NCBI RefSeq assembly: GCF_028683095.1
Contig: NZ_JAJUBC010000011.1
Location: forward strand, 104,871 to 168,870
Source of the DNA: Enterovibrio gelatinilyticus
Lineage (GTDB): Bacteria > Pseudomonadota > Gammaproteobacteria > Enterobacterales > Vibrionaceae
Direction: 5' to 3'
DNA length: 64,000 nt
Part shown: piece by piece, positions 54,024-63,136 of the stretch
How the letters are laid out: every line of letters starts with the position of its first letter
Position numbering within the stretch: the stretch's first letter is position 1
Translations under genes and position numbers: made by a program
Notes under the pieces: generated by a model
Told to the model about the DNA's origin: nothing
Databases searched by the model: none
What the model saw: only the letters and a program-made list of their open reading frames with translations

Positions 54024-55356
54024 AGTCAGCTACATTGGAAAATTGAGCCTAAAAAGCCGTTTATTACTGGCGACTGTCATTTGGTTAACCGTGATGGTGT
54101 CCATTGCCGGCGTGGGCATTCCTGTGTTGGTGAATGACTACCTTGTTGATGCCACGAAAGAGCGCTTACAGCTTTCGATGACTGAAATATCGACGAACTT
54201 GCAGATCAATGACGATCAAACACTCACCCTCACTCAACCACTTTCCGATCCCAGATTCCAGCAGCAATTTAGTGGTTTGTATTGGTCAATCAACGCAGAA
54301 AATCAACAGCTGCGCTCAACTTCTCTCGCGGGAAAAGATTTCATTGATCACCAGAACGGGCCGCTCAAAGAAGTGCATGGGGCACGCAAAGAAAACCTGA
54401 TTACCATTACCGACTCTTGGATACCGGAAGGCAGCGAAAAACCTGTCGAGGTCATGATTGGTATCGATGAAGATCCCACTGAGGATGTGCTTAAAAGCCT
54501 GACCAGTAAATTATGGGTGATCCTGTCGATGCTGTTCATTGGTGTGTTAGTGCTCATTGGTTTACAAGTCGCGTGGTCGTTACTGCCATTAAATGATATG
54601 CAACGAGAGCTGGTCGCCCTGAAAGAAGGAAAGCAGGACGCACTGAGTACTAATTACCCGCAAGAAGTGTCGCCGTTGGTGTCGGATTTGAACGCTCTGT
54701 TGTTCCATTATCATGAGCTACTTTCACGGGCACGTAACCATGCGGGTAATTTATCCCACGCGCTAAAAACGCCCTTGTCTGTGCTGAAAAATGACATTTT
54801 AGCCCTCGACGAAGACACCCAGAAAAGACTGCTGCCGTCAGTGGCGCAAATCCAAACCCAAATAGACTATCACTTGGGTCGCTCTCGGGTTGCAGGCTCA
54901 ATGAATATTTTGGCCGTGAAATCAAACCCTTCAGAACGTGTCGAAGCCATCACCATGGCGTTTGATAAAGTGTATGCTTCGCGCCAGATTATCGTGGTTA
55001 ACGAACTCGATGAAGCATTGGATGTGGCGGTCGACCCTGCGGATCTGGATGAAATGCTCGGAAACCTGCTTGAAAATGGCTACAAGTGGGCAAAATCGCT
55101 CGTTCGTGTGTACGCCGTCGATGCAGACAAAGAAACTGTTCAACTGTGTATTGAAGACGATGGCGACAGCATTCCCAAAGAAGAAATGGCAAATGTGCTC
55201 GAGCGCAGTGTGCGTTTGGATGAATCTGTTCCTGGTACTGGATTGGGGTTAAACATCGTGAAGGAAATCGCCCACAGTTACCGTGGCGAGCTCGACCTGT
55301 GTCACGGGCGCATGGGTGGGTTGAAAGTGGTGTTAACCGTGAAGCGAGCGCGCTAG
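54013..55356 (+). CDS. Two-component sensor histidine kinase
   Basis: 447-residue membrane kinase. TM1 near 16-38 (LLLATVIWLTVMVSIAGVGIPVLV), a periplasmic sensor of about 130 residues, TM2 near 170-192, then a HAMP-like and dimerisation domain with the phospho-acceptor in NLSHALKTPL (His near 249). The ATP-binding domain shows the N box LGNLLENGYKWA and G boxes EDDGDSIPKEE and GTGLGLNIV. The layout is PhoQ-like. It overlaps the regulator gene and shares its transcript. Confidence 0.9.
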   Translation: MRSRVSYIGKLSLKSRLLLATVIWLTVMVSIAGVGIPVLVNDYLVDATKERLQLSMTEISTNLQINDDQTLTLTQPLSDPRFQQQFSGLYWSINAENQQLRSTSLAGKDFIDHQNGPLKEVHGARKENLITITDSWIPEGSEKPVEVMIGIDEDPTEDVLKSLTSKLWVILSMLFIGVLVLIGLQVAWSLLPLNDMQRELVALKEGKQDALSTNYPQEVSPLVSDLNALLFHYHELLSRARNHAGNLSHALKTPLSVLKNDILALDEDTQKRLLPSVAQIQTQIDYHLGRSRVAGSMNILAVKSNPSERVEAITMAFDKVYASRQIIVVNELDEALDVAVDPADLDEMLGNLLENGYKWAKSLVRVYAVDADKETVQLCIEDDGDSIPKEEMANVLERSVRLDESVPGTGLGLNIVKEIAHSYRGELDLCHGRMGGLKVVLTVKRAR

Positions 55357-55479
55357 TTTTCTCTCTTCGCCCTCTCTATCTTCACGCCCTCTATCTTCAC
55401 GCCGATGCGCTATTCGGTTTGACGGGGTGACACTTAACGTTTTATCGCTTTGAGTGTCACTCCGTTAGCGCCGTAAAAA
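55357..55479. terminator. Convergent-gene spacer with tandem repeat and terminator-like hairpin
   Basis: A 15-17-bp unit TATCTTCACGCCC occurs twice in tandem just after the kinase stop (about 55371-55402). A long imperfect stem (GGGTGACACTTAA with TTGAGTGTCACTCC) spans about 55424-55464 and can end transcription from either side. Confidence 0.5.
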
Positions 55480-56757
55480 TCAGTTGGCCTGATGCGTAAG
55501 CACGAGTTGATGGTCATTCACCACCAGCACACGTCCATCGCTGTAGTAATCATGGTCTTCATCAACAGTCAGCGCTGGCATGGCTTGGTAGTAATCCGTC
55601 GTGATGTCTGGTAACTCAGCATTAATCAAAGACGCGAGCTTATCTCGCTCAGCATCAATGTTCGGGTCAATGCTGTGTAACACGGTAATGATCCCCGAAT
55701 ACATGGTGAGCTTTAATCCATCGTCATAACTGATTGCGCCCACCCAAATCGGCTGATTCAACCTGTCATCAACTCCCGCTTTCCACCAACGAATATGCGC
55801 TCGCTTTAGCAAATCACCCGGCAGTTGGAATGCCATGTCTTGCGGGCGGCCATTCCAAAACAGGTCGGACACGGGCGGTGTTTGCCCTTTCAGCAAACCC
55901 ACGTAGTCATTCCAATCAATGTCATTGCGAGAAAAGGTCTGATTCTCTATCCATCCTAACGATGCCATCATGGTTCTTGGTGTTTCGCCAACAAACAACA
56001 CGTTGATACCCTGCGCATCAAATATTGGCGATTTTCCAGGATATGCTTTGTAGTTCAACGATAAAGGCGAGACACTGGATGTTGGCGTCGTATCGATAAA
56101 GTTATCGGCAAACCAGAAATAGTGACTGTAATTCACGGTTAGCATGGCAGCGAGGAAAAACACACTCACCTTAGGCAGCAGCTTTTTCCAACGATACACA
56201 TACCCTACCCATGCCAAAACGAGTGTTGCCGCCACGGCGATCAGGCTGTATTTATGCTCGGCCAACATCGTCATGAGTGCGTCGATATACGGATACTGAT
56301 CAACACCTGCTGCGAGTAAATAGCCCCAGAAGATAAACTGCCCCGCCCCAAGCAATAAGCCAATACTGGAGAAGATCGTGAATCGCCCCCATGAAATCTT
56401 TTGCGAGCCGGCCATAAAAGGGACAACCCAAGCAATTGGGCCGAGCAAGCGTGAGAAGGTCAATGCTGCCGTACCTTTGGTTGCCATCAGGCGACGGCAG
56501 TGTGCGAATGCGCGTCGGGTTTTAGGTTGCCACTTCATCAGTTTTTGTTGGGCAGGCTTACCAAACTTTCTACCCGCCAAATAGCTCAATTGGTCGCCAA
56601 GAAAGCCGCCAAGCAACACCATAAAAACACCGGATATGATGCCATCGTAAAGCTGGTACCCTGCGGCCAGCAGAAACGGCTCTGCTGGCACAAACAGGTT
56701 GGGCCCAATCAGCGCATCGAAAAATGCACCCAGAAACAGACCGAAAGACTCAAACAT
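55480..56757 (-). CDS. DedA/VTT membrane protein fused to LssY-type C-terminal domain
   Basis: 425 residues. The N-terminal 200 residues form a VTT/DedA domain (GPNLFVPAEPFLLAAGYQLYDG near 18-39; FSRLLGPIAWVVPFMAG near 99-115 with the conserved Arg), with a last helix near 170-220. The C-terminal part (about 225-425) is a soluble LssY-like domain beginning NYSHYFWFADNF. LssY fusions with DedA are known in Legionella and other gamma-proteobacteria. It likely works in lipid movement or envelope modification with the glycosyltransferase gene 53 bp upstream. Confidence 0.82.
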   Translation of the reverse strand: MFESFGLFLGAFFDALIGPNLFVPAEPFLLAAGYQLYDGIISGVFMVLLGGFLGDQLSYLAGRKFGKPAQQKLMKWQPKTRRAFAHCRRLMATKGTAALTFSRLLGPIAWVVPFMAGSQKISWGRFTIFSSIGLLLGAGQFIFWGYLLAAGVDQYPYIDALMTMLAEHKYSLIAVAATLVLAWVGYVYRWKKLLPKVSVFFLAAMLTVNYSHYFWFADNFIDTTPTSSVSPLSLNYKAYPGKSPIFDAQGINVLFVGETPRTMMASLGWIENQTFSRNDIDWNDYVGLLKGQTPPVSDLFWNGRPQDMAFQLPGDLLKRAHIRWWKAGVDDRLNQPIWVGAISYDDGLKLTMYSGIITVLHSIDPNIDAERDKLASLINAELPDITTDYYQAMPALTVDEDHDYYSDGRVLVVNDHQLVLTHQAN

Positions 56758-56810
56758 GATTGCCTCGAATTACCGTGTTTATGTTTGTTTCGCTAACAAA
56801 TCCGTTCACG

Positions 56811-57542
56811 TTACTTTTGCTCGTGATAGTGACCGAACTTGTATTCCATTTCGTTGTTACGCATTTCCCCGAAGAAGAAACGACGCACATTAGCTTTCAC
56901 GTACGTCATGCCTGTTGCCATCATGCCGTCTTGATCTAATCGGCGAGGGTCAAAGTCGAACGTGATGTTGATGAATCGAAAACGTGCATTTTTACTGGCG
57001 CGGCGCACATAATCACAGTCTTCACACAGGGTGATCCTTTCATTAAAGCCGTTCAGTTTTTCGTGGGCGGCACGTGTCGAAAAAATGCAGGCACCGACCG
57101 CGGTTGGGAAGAAGAACTGGGTGGCGAACATGCCACCATTGAAAGCCGCGTAACACAGTTTTTGCACCATTGGCAGATTGCTTGCGCCCATGTAAACGCC
57201 AGCAACGTCGAGGTCTTTGTCGTTTAGTTGATTAACAGCTTTTGTTAGGAAGTCCGCAGACAAGCGAACATCGGCATCCAAAAACAGTAAACGCTCATTG
57301 TTGGCCAGCGATGCACCGGTATTGCGACCAAGGCTTACGCCACGGGTTTCCATGCGATGAACAGTAAGAGATGGCAGGCTTTCTGCGTATGAACGGGCAA
57401 CCTCGCGGGTTGCATCGTCGCTGTTCGAATCCACCAAGATGACTTCAAAATCGCGGTGCGTTTGTTGGCACAAATCGTCAAGTAAACGACCAATACGTTT
57501 TTCTTCGTTCAGAGTGATAATAACGACGCTAACTGATTCCAT
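56811..57542 (-). CDS. Family 2 glycosyltransferase
   Basis: 243-residue GT-A enzyme without transmembrane segments. It starts VSVVIITLNEEKRIGRLLDD; the metal-binding DxD-like motif is LFLDADVRLS near 88-97, and CEDCDYVRRA near 180-190 carries a likely catalytic acidic pair. AAGGAG 7 nt upstream supports the start at 57542. It forms a minus-strand pair with the DedA-LssY gene, convergent with the two-component genes. The donor is probably an activated sugar for a lipid or polysaccharide; unspecified. Confidence 0.85.
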   Translation of the reverse strand: MESVSVVIITLNEEKRIGRLLDDLCQQTHRDFEVILVDSNSDDATREVARSYAESLPSLTVHRMETRGVSLGRNTGASLANNERLLFLDADVRLSADFLTKAVNQLNDKDLDVAGVYMGASNLPMVQKLCYAAFNGGMFATQFFFPTAVGACIFSTRAAHEKLNGFNERITLCEDCDYVRRASKNARFRFINITFDFDPRRLDQDGMMATGMTYVKANVRRFFFGEMRNNEMEYKFGHYHEQK

Positions 57543-57671
57543 GTGTTGCTCCTTACCTTGCAATAGATGTTTTTGCTTAAGTTGGTAGGAAGCTTAACGG
57601 GGACACACTTAACCCAGCGTGAGGAGGTTATTCATATTCCGTTCAGGTTCGAATTCACATCCACTGCAACG

Positions 57672-57700
57672 AAAAACGCCATGCTTCAAGCATGGCGTTA
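57672..57700 (-). terminator. Terminator of malY
   Basis: On the minus strand AACGCCATGCTT pairs with AAGCATGGCGTT around a 2-nt loop and runs into TTTTTCG. It lies 22 bp after the malY stop. Confidence 0.88.
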
Positions 57701-57721
57701 TCTTTCAATTGGGTGCTGATG

Positions 57722-58900
57722 TTATTGTTGTTGAAGCCTGATCGCGCCAATCAAAGCATCAACGCCAGCTTCGACTTTCGCTCGAGGACAGCCAAGGTTC
57801 AATCGAACGTACCCTTTCCCTGGCTCGCCATAAACGCCGCCGTCCATGATGGCTACATTGAAGTGCTCAATCAGGTCACTTTGTAGTTTTTGCATATCGA
57901 GATTCAACGCAGAAAGATCGATCCATGCCAAATACGTCGCATCAGGCACCTGATATTCAATGTTATCGAAAGCACTATTCAACGTATCGCGCACCAGTTC
58001 ATGACTTTCTTTCACATATGCATTCAGCGCTGTTAGCCAAGTTTCACCGTGGTTATAAGCCGCCATCATCCCGATGACGCCCATAATTGATGGGGACGAT
58101 AGTCCGTCGACTTCTTTCAACTTGAACAAATAATCATTGCGCGATTGTTCGCTAGAAATCATGGCATACGCGCCATTGAGCGCCGGAATATTGAAAGACT
58201 TAGACGCCGAAGTCACCAATGCCCAACGCTGTTTCATGCCAAAACCCAACCATGGCGTATGTGCTTTGAACGCAACATCCATGTGGATTTCATCCGAGAT
58301 CAAGGCAACATCGTGTTCATCGCAAAGCGCTGCAATACGCTCAAGTTCTTCGCGGCTCCAAACTCGTCCCGTTGGGTTGTGAGGGCTGCATAACAAGAAC
58401 ACTGTGGTGTCAGGTTGCGCCAACTGCTGTTCCAGTAGCGACCAGTTAATCTCCCAACCGCTGGCGGTTTTTAGCAACGGATTGCGAATACAGCGACGAC
58501 CTGCGCCTTCGACCAGTTTGTCGAAAGCATCATAGGCAGGTGTCTGAAACACAATACCATCGCCAGCATGGCTCCATTTCTCAATCAACTTGGCAATGAT
58601 ATAAATTACCGATGGGCCATAAACAAGGGTGTCTTTATCAATCTGAGTATCGAATCTGCGTTGATACCAGCTTGCAATCGCACCTTTGAAATCATCATGG
58701 TTCCAACGGCTATATCCCAGCACCGGATGCTCTAAACGTGCTTTTAATGCGTCAATCACGGCGTCGGGTGCCGCGAAGTCCATGTCCGAAATGGTGAAAG
58801 GCAGCAAACCTGCTTTACCAAACCTGTCCTGCACGTAATCCCATTGCGTGCAGTAAGTGCCCATGCGGTCAATTGAGGTATCGAAATTCTGTGTTGTCAT
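57722..58900 (-). CDS. malY: PLP-dependent cystathionine beta-lyase / MalI-linked aminotransferase
   Basis: 392-residue fold-type I PLP enzyme, colinear with E. coli MalY (390). Conserved stretches include TQWDYVQDRFG, TISDMDFAAP, GPSVIYIIAKLI, SPHNPTGRVW and the PLP lysine in SASKSFNIPAL (near 235). E. coli MalY has cystathionine beta-lyase activity and represses the maltose activator MalT. The start at 58900 is used; a GTG at 58912 would add four residues and neither has a clear ribosome site. It is the second gene of the malX-malY operon. Confidence 0.92.
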   Translation of the reverse strand: MTTQNFDTSIDRMGTYCTQWDYVQDRFGKAGLLPFTISDMDFAAPDAVIDALKARLEHPVLGYSRWNHDDFKGAIASWYQRRFDTQIDKDTLVYGPSVIYIIAKLIEKWSHAGDGIVFQTPAYDAFDKLVEGAGRRCIRNPLLKTASGWEINWSLLEQQLAQPDTTVFLLCSPHNPTGRVWSREELERIAALCDEHDVALISDEIHMDVAFKAHTPWLGFGMKQRWALVTSASKSFNIPALNGAYAMISSEQSRNDYLFKLKEVDGLSSPSIMGVIGMMAAYNHGETWLTALNAYVKESHELVRDTLNSAFDNIEYQVPDATYLAWIDLSALNLDMQKLQSDLIEHFNVAIMDGGVYGEPGKGYVRLNLGCPRAKVEAGVDALIGAIRLQQQ

Positions 58901-58921
58901 TTTAGGGTCCACACAAACAAG

Positions 58922-58962
58922 AAAACCCTCGGTCTGACTTTGACCGTCAATCCGAGGGTTTT
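58922..58962 (-). terminator. Intercistronic hairpin between malX and malY
   Basis: AAAACCCTCGG (58922-58932) pairs perfectly with CCGAGGGTTTT (58952-58962). On the minus strand it follows the malX stop and is followed by only a short T-run, so it may lower malY expression rather than end the transcript. Confidence 0.7.
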
Positions 58963-58979
58963 AGGGGGATACTGTTGAA

Positions 58980-60554
58980 TTAGCTCGCTGTCATCAACGC
59001 TTGCATTTCATTCTTCACAAGGTGTACTTGCGTACCGATAACCACTTGGAGGCTGTGAGCATCTAGCTTCACCACACCCAGTGCACCGTAAGCTTTTAGC
59101 TTGTCCGCATCGACCAAGTCCATGTTATCAACGGTTAGGCGAAGGCGAGTAATACAGTTGTCTAGTGAGGTAATATTACCTTTACCACCCAGGGCTTTCA
59201 GAATCGCTGCACCTTTACCAGATTCGTTGATAAATGCCGCTTCTAGCTCACCATCCACTTCTGCGGTATCGACTTCACGACCTGGCGTTTTCAGGTTGAA
59301 CTTTAGAATCGCAAACTTGAATACAGTGTAGTAAACCGCGAACCATGCCGCCGCGACCAATGGCACCAAGTACCATTTGGTTGCTGTGCCTTGAAGTACG
59401 CCAAACACCAAGAAGTCGATGATGTTGCCGTCGGTGTTACCGATGGTCACGTCAAGCAGACCCATAACCATGAAGCCAAGACCCGTCAGGATTGCGTGAA
59501 CCACATACAGCACAGGGGCAACGAACAGGAACAGGAATTCCAACGGCTCGGTAATACCACCCACCACACATGCCACAACACCAGAAATCAGCAGCGCTTT
59601 AATTTTTGAACGGTTTTCTGGTTTTGCACAGTGGTACATCGCCAATGCCGCGCCAGGTAGACCACCTAGGAATGCTGGCATCTTGCCTTGAGAGAGGAAT
59701 GCAGTCACTTCTGGGGTGAAACCGTTGGTTTCCGCACAGGCTAACTCAGAGTAGAAAATGTTTAGTGCGCCAGAGACTGTCTCTCCACATACTGCCATGG
59801 TGCCACCCGCTTCGGTGAAGCGAACCAGAGCCACTAGGATGTGGTGCAAACCAATAGGAAGTAGTAAACGCTCACCGGTACCGAACAGCATTGGGCCAAA
59901 CGCGCCAGCACTTGCAATCAGGTTACCGATACCGTTGATGCCCGCAGCAAAGTAAGGCCATACGAACGGGACCAGCACACCCACAACACCCAAGGTGATC
60001 GCAGAGATAATAGGAACAAAACGCGCGCCACCAAAGAACGCCAACGCATCTGGCATCTTGAAGGTGTAAAAACGCTGGTGAAGTCTCGCAACGATAATAC
60101 CCACCAACACAGCACCTAAAATACCCGTGTCGATCGACTCAATGCCAATAATGCTCTTCACACCATAGGCTTTACTCGCCACGGGGTCGCCAAGCACGTT
60201 TGCTACCGTCAAGAAGAAGTTAATCGCAAGGTTAAACGCGGCATAACCCACGAAACCTGCAAAGGCGGCAACGCCTTTCTCTTCTCGCGCCATGCCAAGA
60301 GGAATCGCGATGGCGAACATAACCGGTAAATAGATGAATGCTACCAAGCCGATCTTGGTCATCCACATGAACAGGTATTGAAGCAGTATGTTATCTAAAA
60401 AGGGGATCGCTTCACGGATAGCAGCGCTCGAAAAAGAGCTACCGATACCCAATAAAATGCCTGAGAACGCAAGAAGTGCCACTGGCAACATAAACGTTTT
60501 GCCTAGGCTTTGTAGAAACTCCCACATGGTGGTTTTTGTCGCTTTGTTCGTCAT
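58980..60554 (-). CDS. malX: PTS glucose/maltose-type transporter, fused EIIC and EIIB domains
   Basis: 524-residue PTS permease (E. coli MalX 530). The membrane EIIC domain spans about 1-430; the C-terminal EIIB domain carries the phospho-Cys in LDNCITRLRL near 466. The start at 60554 follows GGAGAG by 8 nt; the upstream 28 residues are dropped. It takes up and phosphorylates glucose or a related hexose. It is divergent from malI and followed by malY, the same locus order as in E. coli. Confidence 0.92.
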   Translation of the reverse strand: MTNKATKTTMWEFLQSLGKTFMLPVALLAFSGILLGIGSSFSSAAIREAIPFLDNILLQYLFMWMTKIGLVAFIYLPVMFAIAIPLGMAREEKGVAAFAGFVGYAAFNLAINFFLTVANVLGDPVASKAYGVKSIIGIESIDTGILGAVLVGIIVARLHQRFYTFKMPDALAFFGGARFVPIISAITLGVVGVLVPFVWPYFAAGINGIGNLIASAGAFGPMLFGTGERLLLPIGLHHILVALVRFTEAGGTMAVCGETVSGALNIFYSELACAETNGFTPEVTAFLSQGKMPAFLGGLPGAALAMYHCAKPENRSKIKALLISGVVACVVGGITEPLEFLFLFVAPVLYVVHAILTGLGFMVMGLLDVTIGNTDGNIIDFLVFGVLQGTATKWYLVPLVAAAWFAVYYTVFKFAILKFNLKTPGREVDTAEVDGELEAAFINESGKGAAILKALGGKGNITSLDNCITRLRLTVDNMDLVDADKLKAYGALGVVKLDAHSLQVVIGTQVHLVKNEMQALMTAS

Positions 60555-60654
60555 AACAACTCTCCGAAACATGAGAACATGACAGATGTGGCGGGTCATC
60601 GGACCAGCACACTGAATAAGTGATTTCGGGGCCATCATAGGGGATTTAAATTTT

Positions 60655-60670
60655 GGTAAAACGTTTTATC
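60655..60670. promoter_or_regulatory. MalI operator 1
   Basis: GGTAAAACGTTTTATC, containing the palindrome TAAAACGTTTTA. It lies 101 bp upstream of the malX start and matches the known E. coli MalI site style. An identical 16-mer starts at 60755. Confidence 0.85.
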
Positions 60671-60678
60671 AAAACAAA

Positions 60679-60695
60679 TGTGATCTCTGCATACT
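60679..60695. promoter_or_regulatory. Weak CRP-like site
   Basis: TGTGATCTCTGCATAC has a good left CRP half (TGTGA) and a poor right half at the right distance. It sits between the two MalI operators, where cAMP-CRP control of malX would be expected. Confidence 0.35.
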
Positions 60696-60754
60696 CCCTT
60701 AATCCACAAATTTGATCCGGTTTAAAAAACGAGAAAATAACAGTATCCTTTCCA

Positions 60755-60770
60755 GGTAAAACGTTTTATC
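60755..60770. promoter_or_regulatory. MalI operator 2
   Basis: Second identical 16-mer GGTAAAACGTTTTATC, 39 bp before the malI start. It is probably used for autorepression and for looping with operator 1. Confidence 0.85.
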
Positions 60771-60808
60771 AATGCACTCTGCCCTAAGACCATGCACAAG
60801 GAATATAT

Positions 60809-61822
60809 GTGAAAAAAGTAACCATCACGGACGTGGCTCAACATGCTGGCGTTTCTGTTACCACGGTGTCGATGGTGCTCGGAAACAAAGGGCGGATTTC
60901 TCCTGATACGATTGAAAAGGTCAACCATGCGGTGTCAGAGCTTGGCTACGTACGCAATCGCGCCGCGGCGAATCTTCGTTCAAACAGCAGTGAAATCATT
61001 GGTTTGATACTCAAAGACATCAGCGACCCATACTATGCGCAAGTGGCGGCAGGGCTTTGTGAAGAAACGGAAAAGCAAGGCTATATGGTGTTTCTCACGC
61101 AAAGTAGTGATGAGAGTCAGTTCGAACAATGCGTGCTGACCATGGCACGACAAGGTGTGGGTGGCATTGCCTTTTGCCCGGCTAATGAAAACCAGCAAGT
61201 GAATGTGGAAGCGTTACACGCACACAACTTGCCTGTGGTCTGTATTTCTCGCGCTTCCGTTAACCAACACATTGACTATGTTGGGCCAGACAATGCGAGT
61301 GCTGCCAAAATGGCGACGGAGTATTTGATCAATCAAGGACATCGACGCATTGGTTATGTGGGCGGGAAAAGCAGCTCTCTTTGTCGTGCTGAACGTGTTG
61401 GGGGGTATTGCAGCACCTTAATGCAGTTTGGATTGCCTTTTAAACCCGAATGGGTGGTTGAATGCGATGCGGGTCAAGCACCAGCGGCCTCAGCGGTAGA
61501 AACCCTCTTGGCGAATCATCCACAAGTCACCGCCATACTTTGCCATTACTCTTCAACGGCAGTGGGCGCAGTTCAAGGTGTGCACCGCTTAGGGCGAACC
61601 GTAGGCTCAGACAATATCTTCAACAAACAGATTGCGATTGTCGGCTTTGATGCCGTTCAAGATGCCGAGTTAACAGAGCCGCCCATTACGTTTGTTAATT
61701 CCGACGCCAAAGAGATTGGTCGTCAGGCCGCACGACGTCTTATCGAACAGTTTGAAACCAGTGACCCCATCGCTCGCAAAGTCATTGTTGCCCCGACCAT
61801 GATCAATGCCAACCTAGACTAA
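60809..61822 (+). CDS. malI: LacI-family repressor of the mal genes
   Basis: 337-residue repressor. The N-terminal helix-turn-helix (VTITDVAQHAGVSVTTVSMVLG, residues 4-25 in pieces) and hinge (NRAAANLRS) are LacI-type; the effector domain spans 60-335. It starts with GTG, AAGGA 7 nt upstream; an overlapping ATG at 60807 is out of frame. It is divergent from malX with two matching operators between them, so it represses malXY and itself. Confidence 0.92.
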   Translation: MKKVTITDVAQHAGVSVTTVSMVLGNKGRISPDTIEKVNHAVSELGYVRNRAAANLRSNSSEIIGLILKDISDPYYAQVAAGLCEETEKQGYMVFLTQSSDESQFEQCVLTMARQGVGGIAFCPANENQQVNVEALHAHNLPVVCISRASVNQHIDYVGPDNASAAKMATEYLINQGHRRIGYVGGKSSSLCRAERVGGYCSTLMQFGLPFKPEWVVECDAGQAPAASAVETLLANHPQVTAILCHYSSTAVGAVQGVHRLGRTVGSDNIFNKQIAIVGFDAVQDAELTEPPITFVNSDAKEIGRQAARRLIEQFETSDPIARKVIVAPTMINANLD

Positions 61823-61831
61823 TGCGTAAAC

Positions 61832-61860
61832 TCGGGCGTTCGCGCCCTTCTGTCGTTTTC
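61832..61860 (+). terminator. Terminator of malI
   Basis: GGGCG-TTCG-CGCCC (61834-61847), a stable UUCG tetraloop stem, followed by a T-rich stretch (TTCTGTCGTTTTC). Confidence 0.8.
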
Positions 61861-61920
61861 TCTGCTCAACAAAAGCTGCTACATTAGCGCCCATCACTAA
61901 TCAGATTCAGTACCATCATT

Positions 61921-63003
61921 TTGGAATTATTCAATATTTCGTGCCTAGACAAACCACTTCGCTTAGAAGGGTCTCTCGCAGGATGGCAAGCACTTTACTG
62001 GGATAACCAACTGGTCTCTCAATTGGCCGCAAGTGCGGACAGTGAAGAAGAAAAAACACACTCATTTCAACTCGCCAGAGGCGAACTGATCTTAACGGTC
62101 AACGTCGCTTCCACCGTGACGTGGCAACCTTTTACCATTGATTATCGCGTGACCGTGAACGATGAGGTGGTGGAATCAGGCTCGCGTGATGAGAAAGATA
62201 TCGAACGTCAAACGCCAGTTGTTGAACCACAAGCCAAAACCAAATTTAGCCTGATTGGTTTAGCGTCTCTTGGCATGAAGCTGTTCAAAAGCGCCAAGGT
62301 CATCAAAGTGGTGCTTGCAGGTGCAAGCGTGGCAGCCTATTCATGGCTCTTTTCATGGCAATTTGCCGCCGCATTGATTGCGTGTTTAGTGGTGCATGAA
62401 TACGGTCATATTCGAGCCATGAAATACTTCGGTATGAAAACCAAAGGTATTTACCTGATCCCATTCATGGGCGGTCTCGCGCTCTCTGACGAGAAAATCA
62501 ATACGCGCTGGCAAGACGTAGTGATTTCCATCATGGGTCCCACCTTTGGCTTATTTATGTCACTCGCGGCGATGGTGGCTTATTGGGTGACAGGAAATGT
62601 CTTTTTTGCAGGCCTCGCAACCTTTAACGCTCTGTTAAACCTGTTTAACCTTCTGCCTATCTTGCCGCTTGATGGTGGGCACATACTGAAAAGCATCAGT
62701 TTTTCGATGAACAGTATCGCGGGCTTGATTGCGTGTGTGGCGGGTGCAGCAGTCGGTGTGTTTGTCAGTTACACCTTCGGACTTGCCCTACTCGGATTCT
62801 TGTTGTTGATTGGTAGTGCAGAAATTGTGTTTGAGTGGAAGTATCGTCACCATTCTCACCTGCTACCGCTCACCCGATATGGGCAACTGTTCAGCACCGC
62901 ATGGTATTTGGTCACTGTGGCCTCACTGATTGGCGTGATCATGTACTTCGCCACCAAAGGGGATGAAATGCTGGCACTGCCTCTGATGATTTTGCAGAGC
63001 TAA
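61921..63003 (+). CDS. Site-2-type membrane metalloprotease, M50 family
   Basis: 360 residues. The N-terminal 105 residues are soluble (beta-rich), followed by helices from about 125. The zinc site is VVHEYGHIRAM with HEYGH near 159-163, and the third ligand Asp lies in LLPILPLDGGHIL near 247-254. Six or so hydrophobic segments suit a SpoIVFB-type intramembrane protease. The start is TTG with no visible ribosome site, so the true 5' end is uncertain. The substrate is unknown; no anti-sigma factor gene adjoins it. Confidence 0.82.
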   Translation: MELFNISCLDKPLRLEGSLAGWQALYWDNQLVSQLAASADSEEEKTHSFQLARGELILTVNVASTVTWQPFTIDYRVTVNDEVVESGSRDEKDIERQTPVVEPQAKTKFSLIGLASLGMKLFKSAKVIKVVLAGASVAAYSWLFSWQFAAALIACLVVHEYGHIRAMKYFGMKTKGIYLIPFMGGLALSDEKINTRWQDVVISIMGPTFGLFMSLAAMVAYWVTGNVFFAGLATFNALLNLFNLLPILPLDGGHILKSISFSMNSIAGLIACVAGAAVGVFVSYTFGLALLGFLLLIGSAEIVFEWKYRHHSHLLPLTRYGQLFSTAWYLVTVASLIGVIMYFATKGDEMLALPLMILQS

Positions 63004-63034
63004 TCGTTTTTACCCACAGCTAACACATCAATCT

Positions 63035-63059
63035 ACGCGAGCTAAAGCTCGCGTTTTTT
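63035..63059 (+). terminator. Terminator of the M50 protease gene
   Basis: ACGCGAGC (63035-63042) pairs with GCTCGCGT (63047-63054) across a 4-nt loop and is followed by six T. Confidence 0.93.
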
Positions 63060-63136
63060 CCATGTGATTGAAACGAAATGTACACCGATAATATATATTG
63101 TGATTTATATCGCATTTAGTTTTTTTGTGATGTAGC

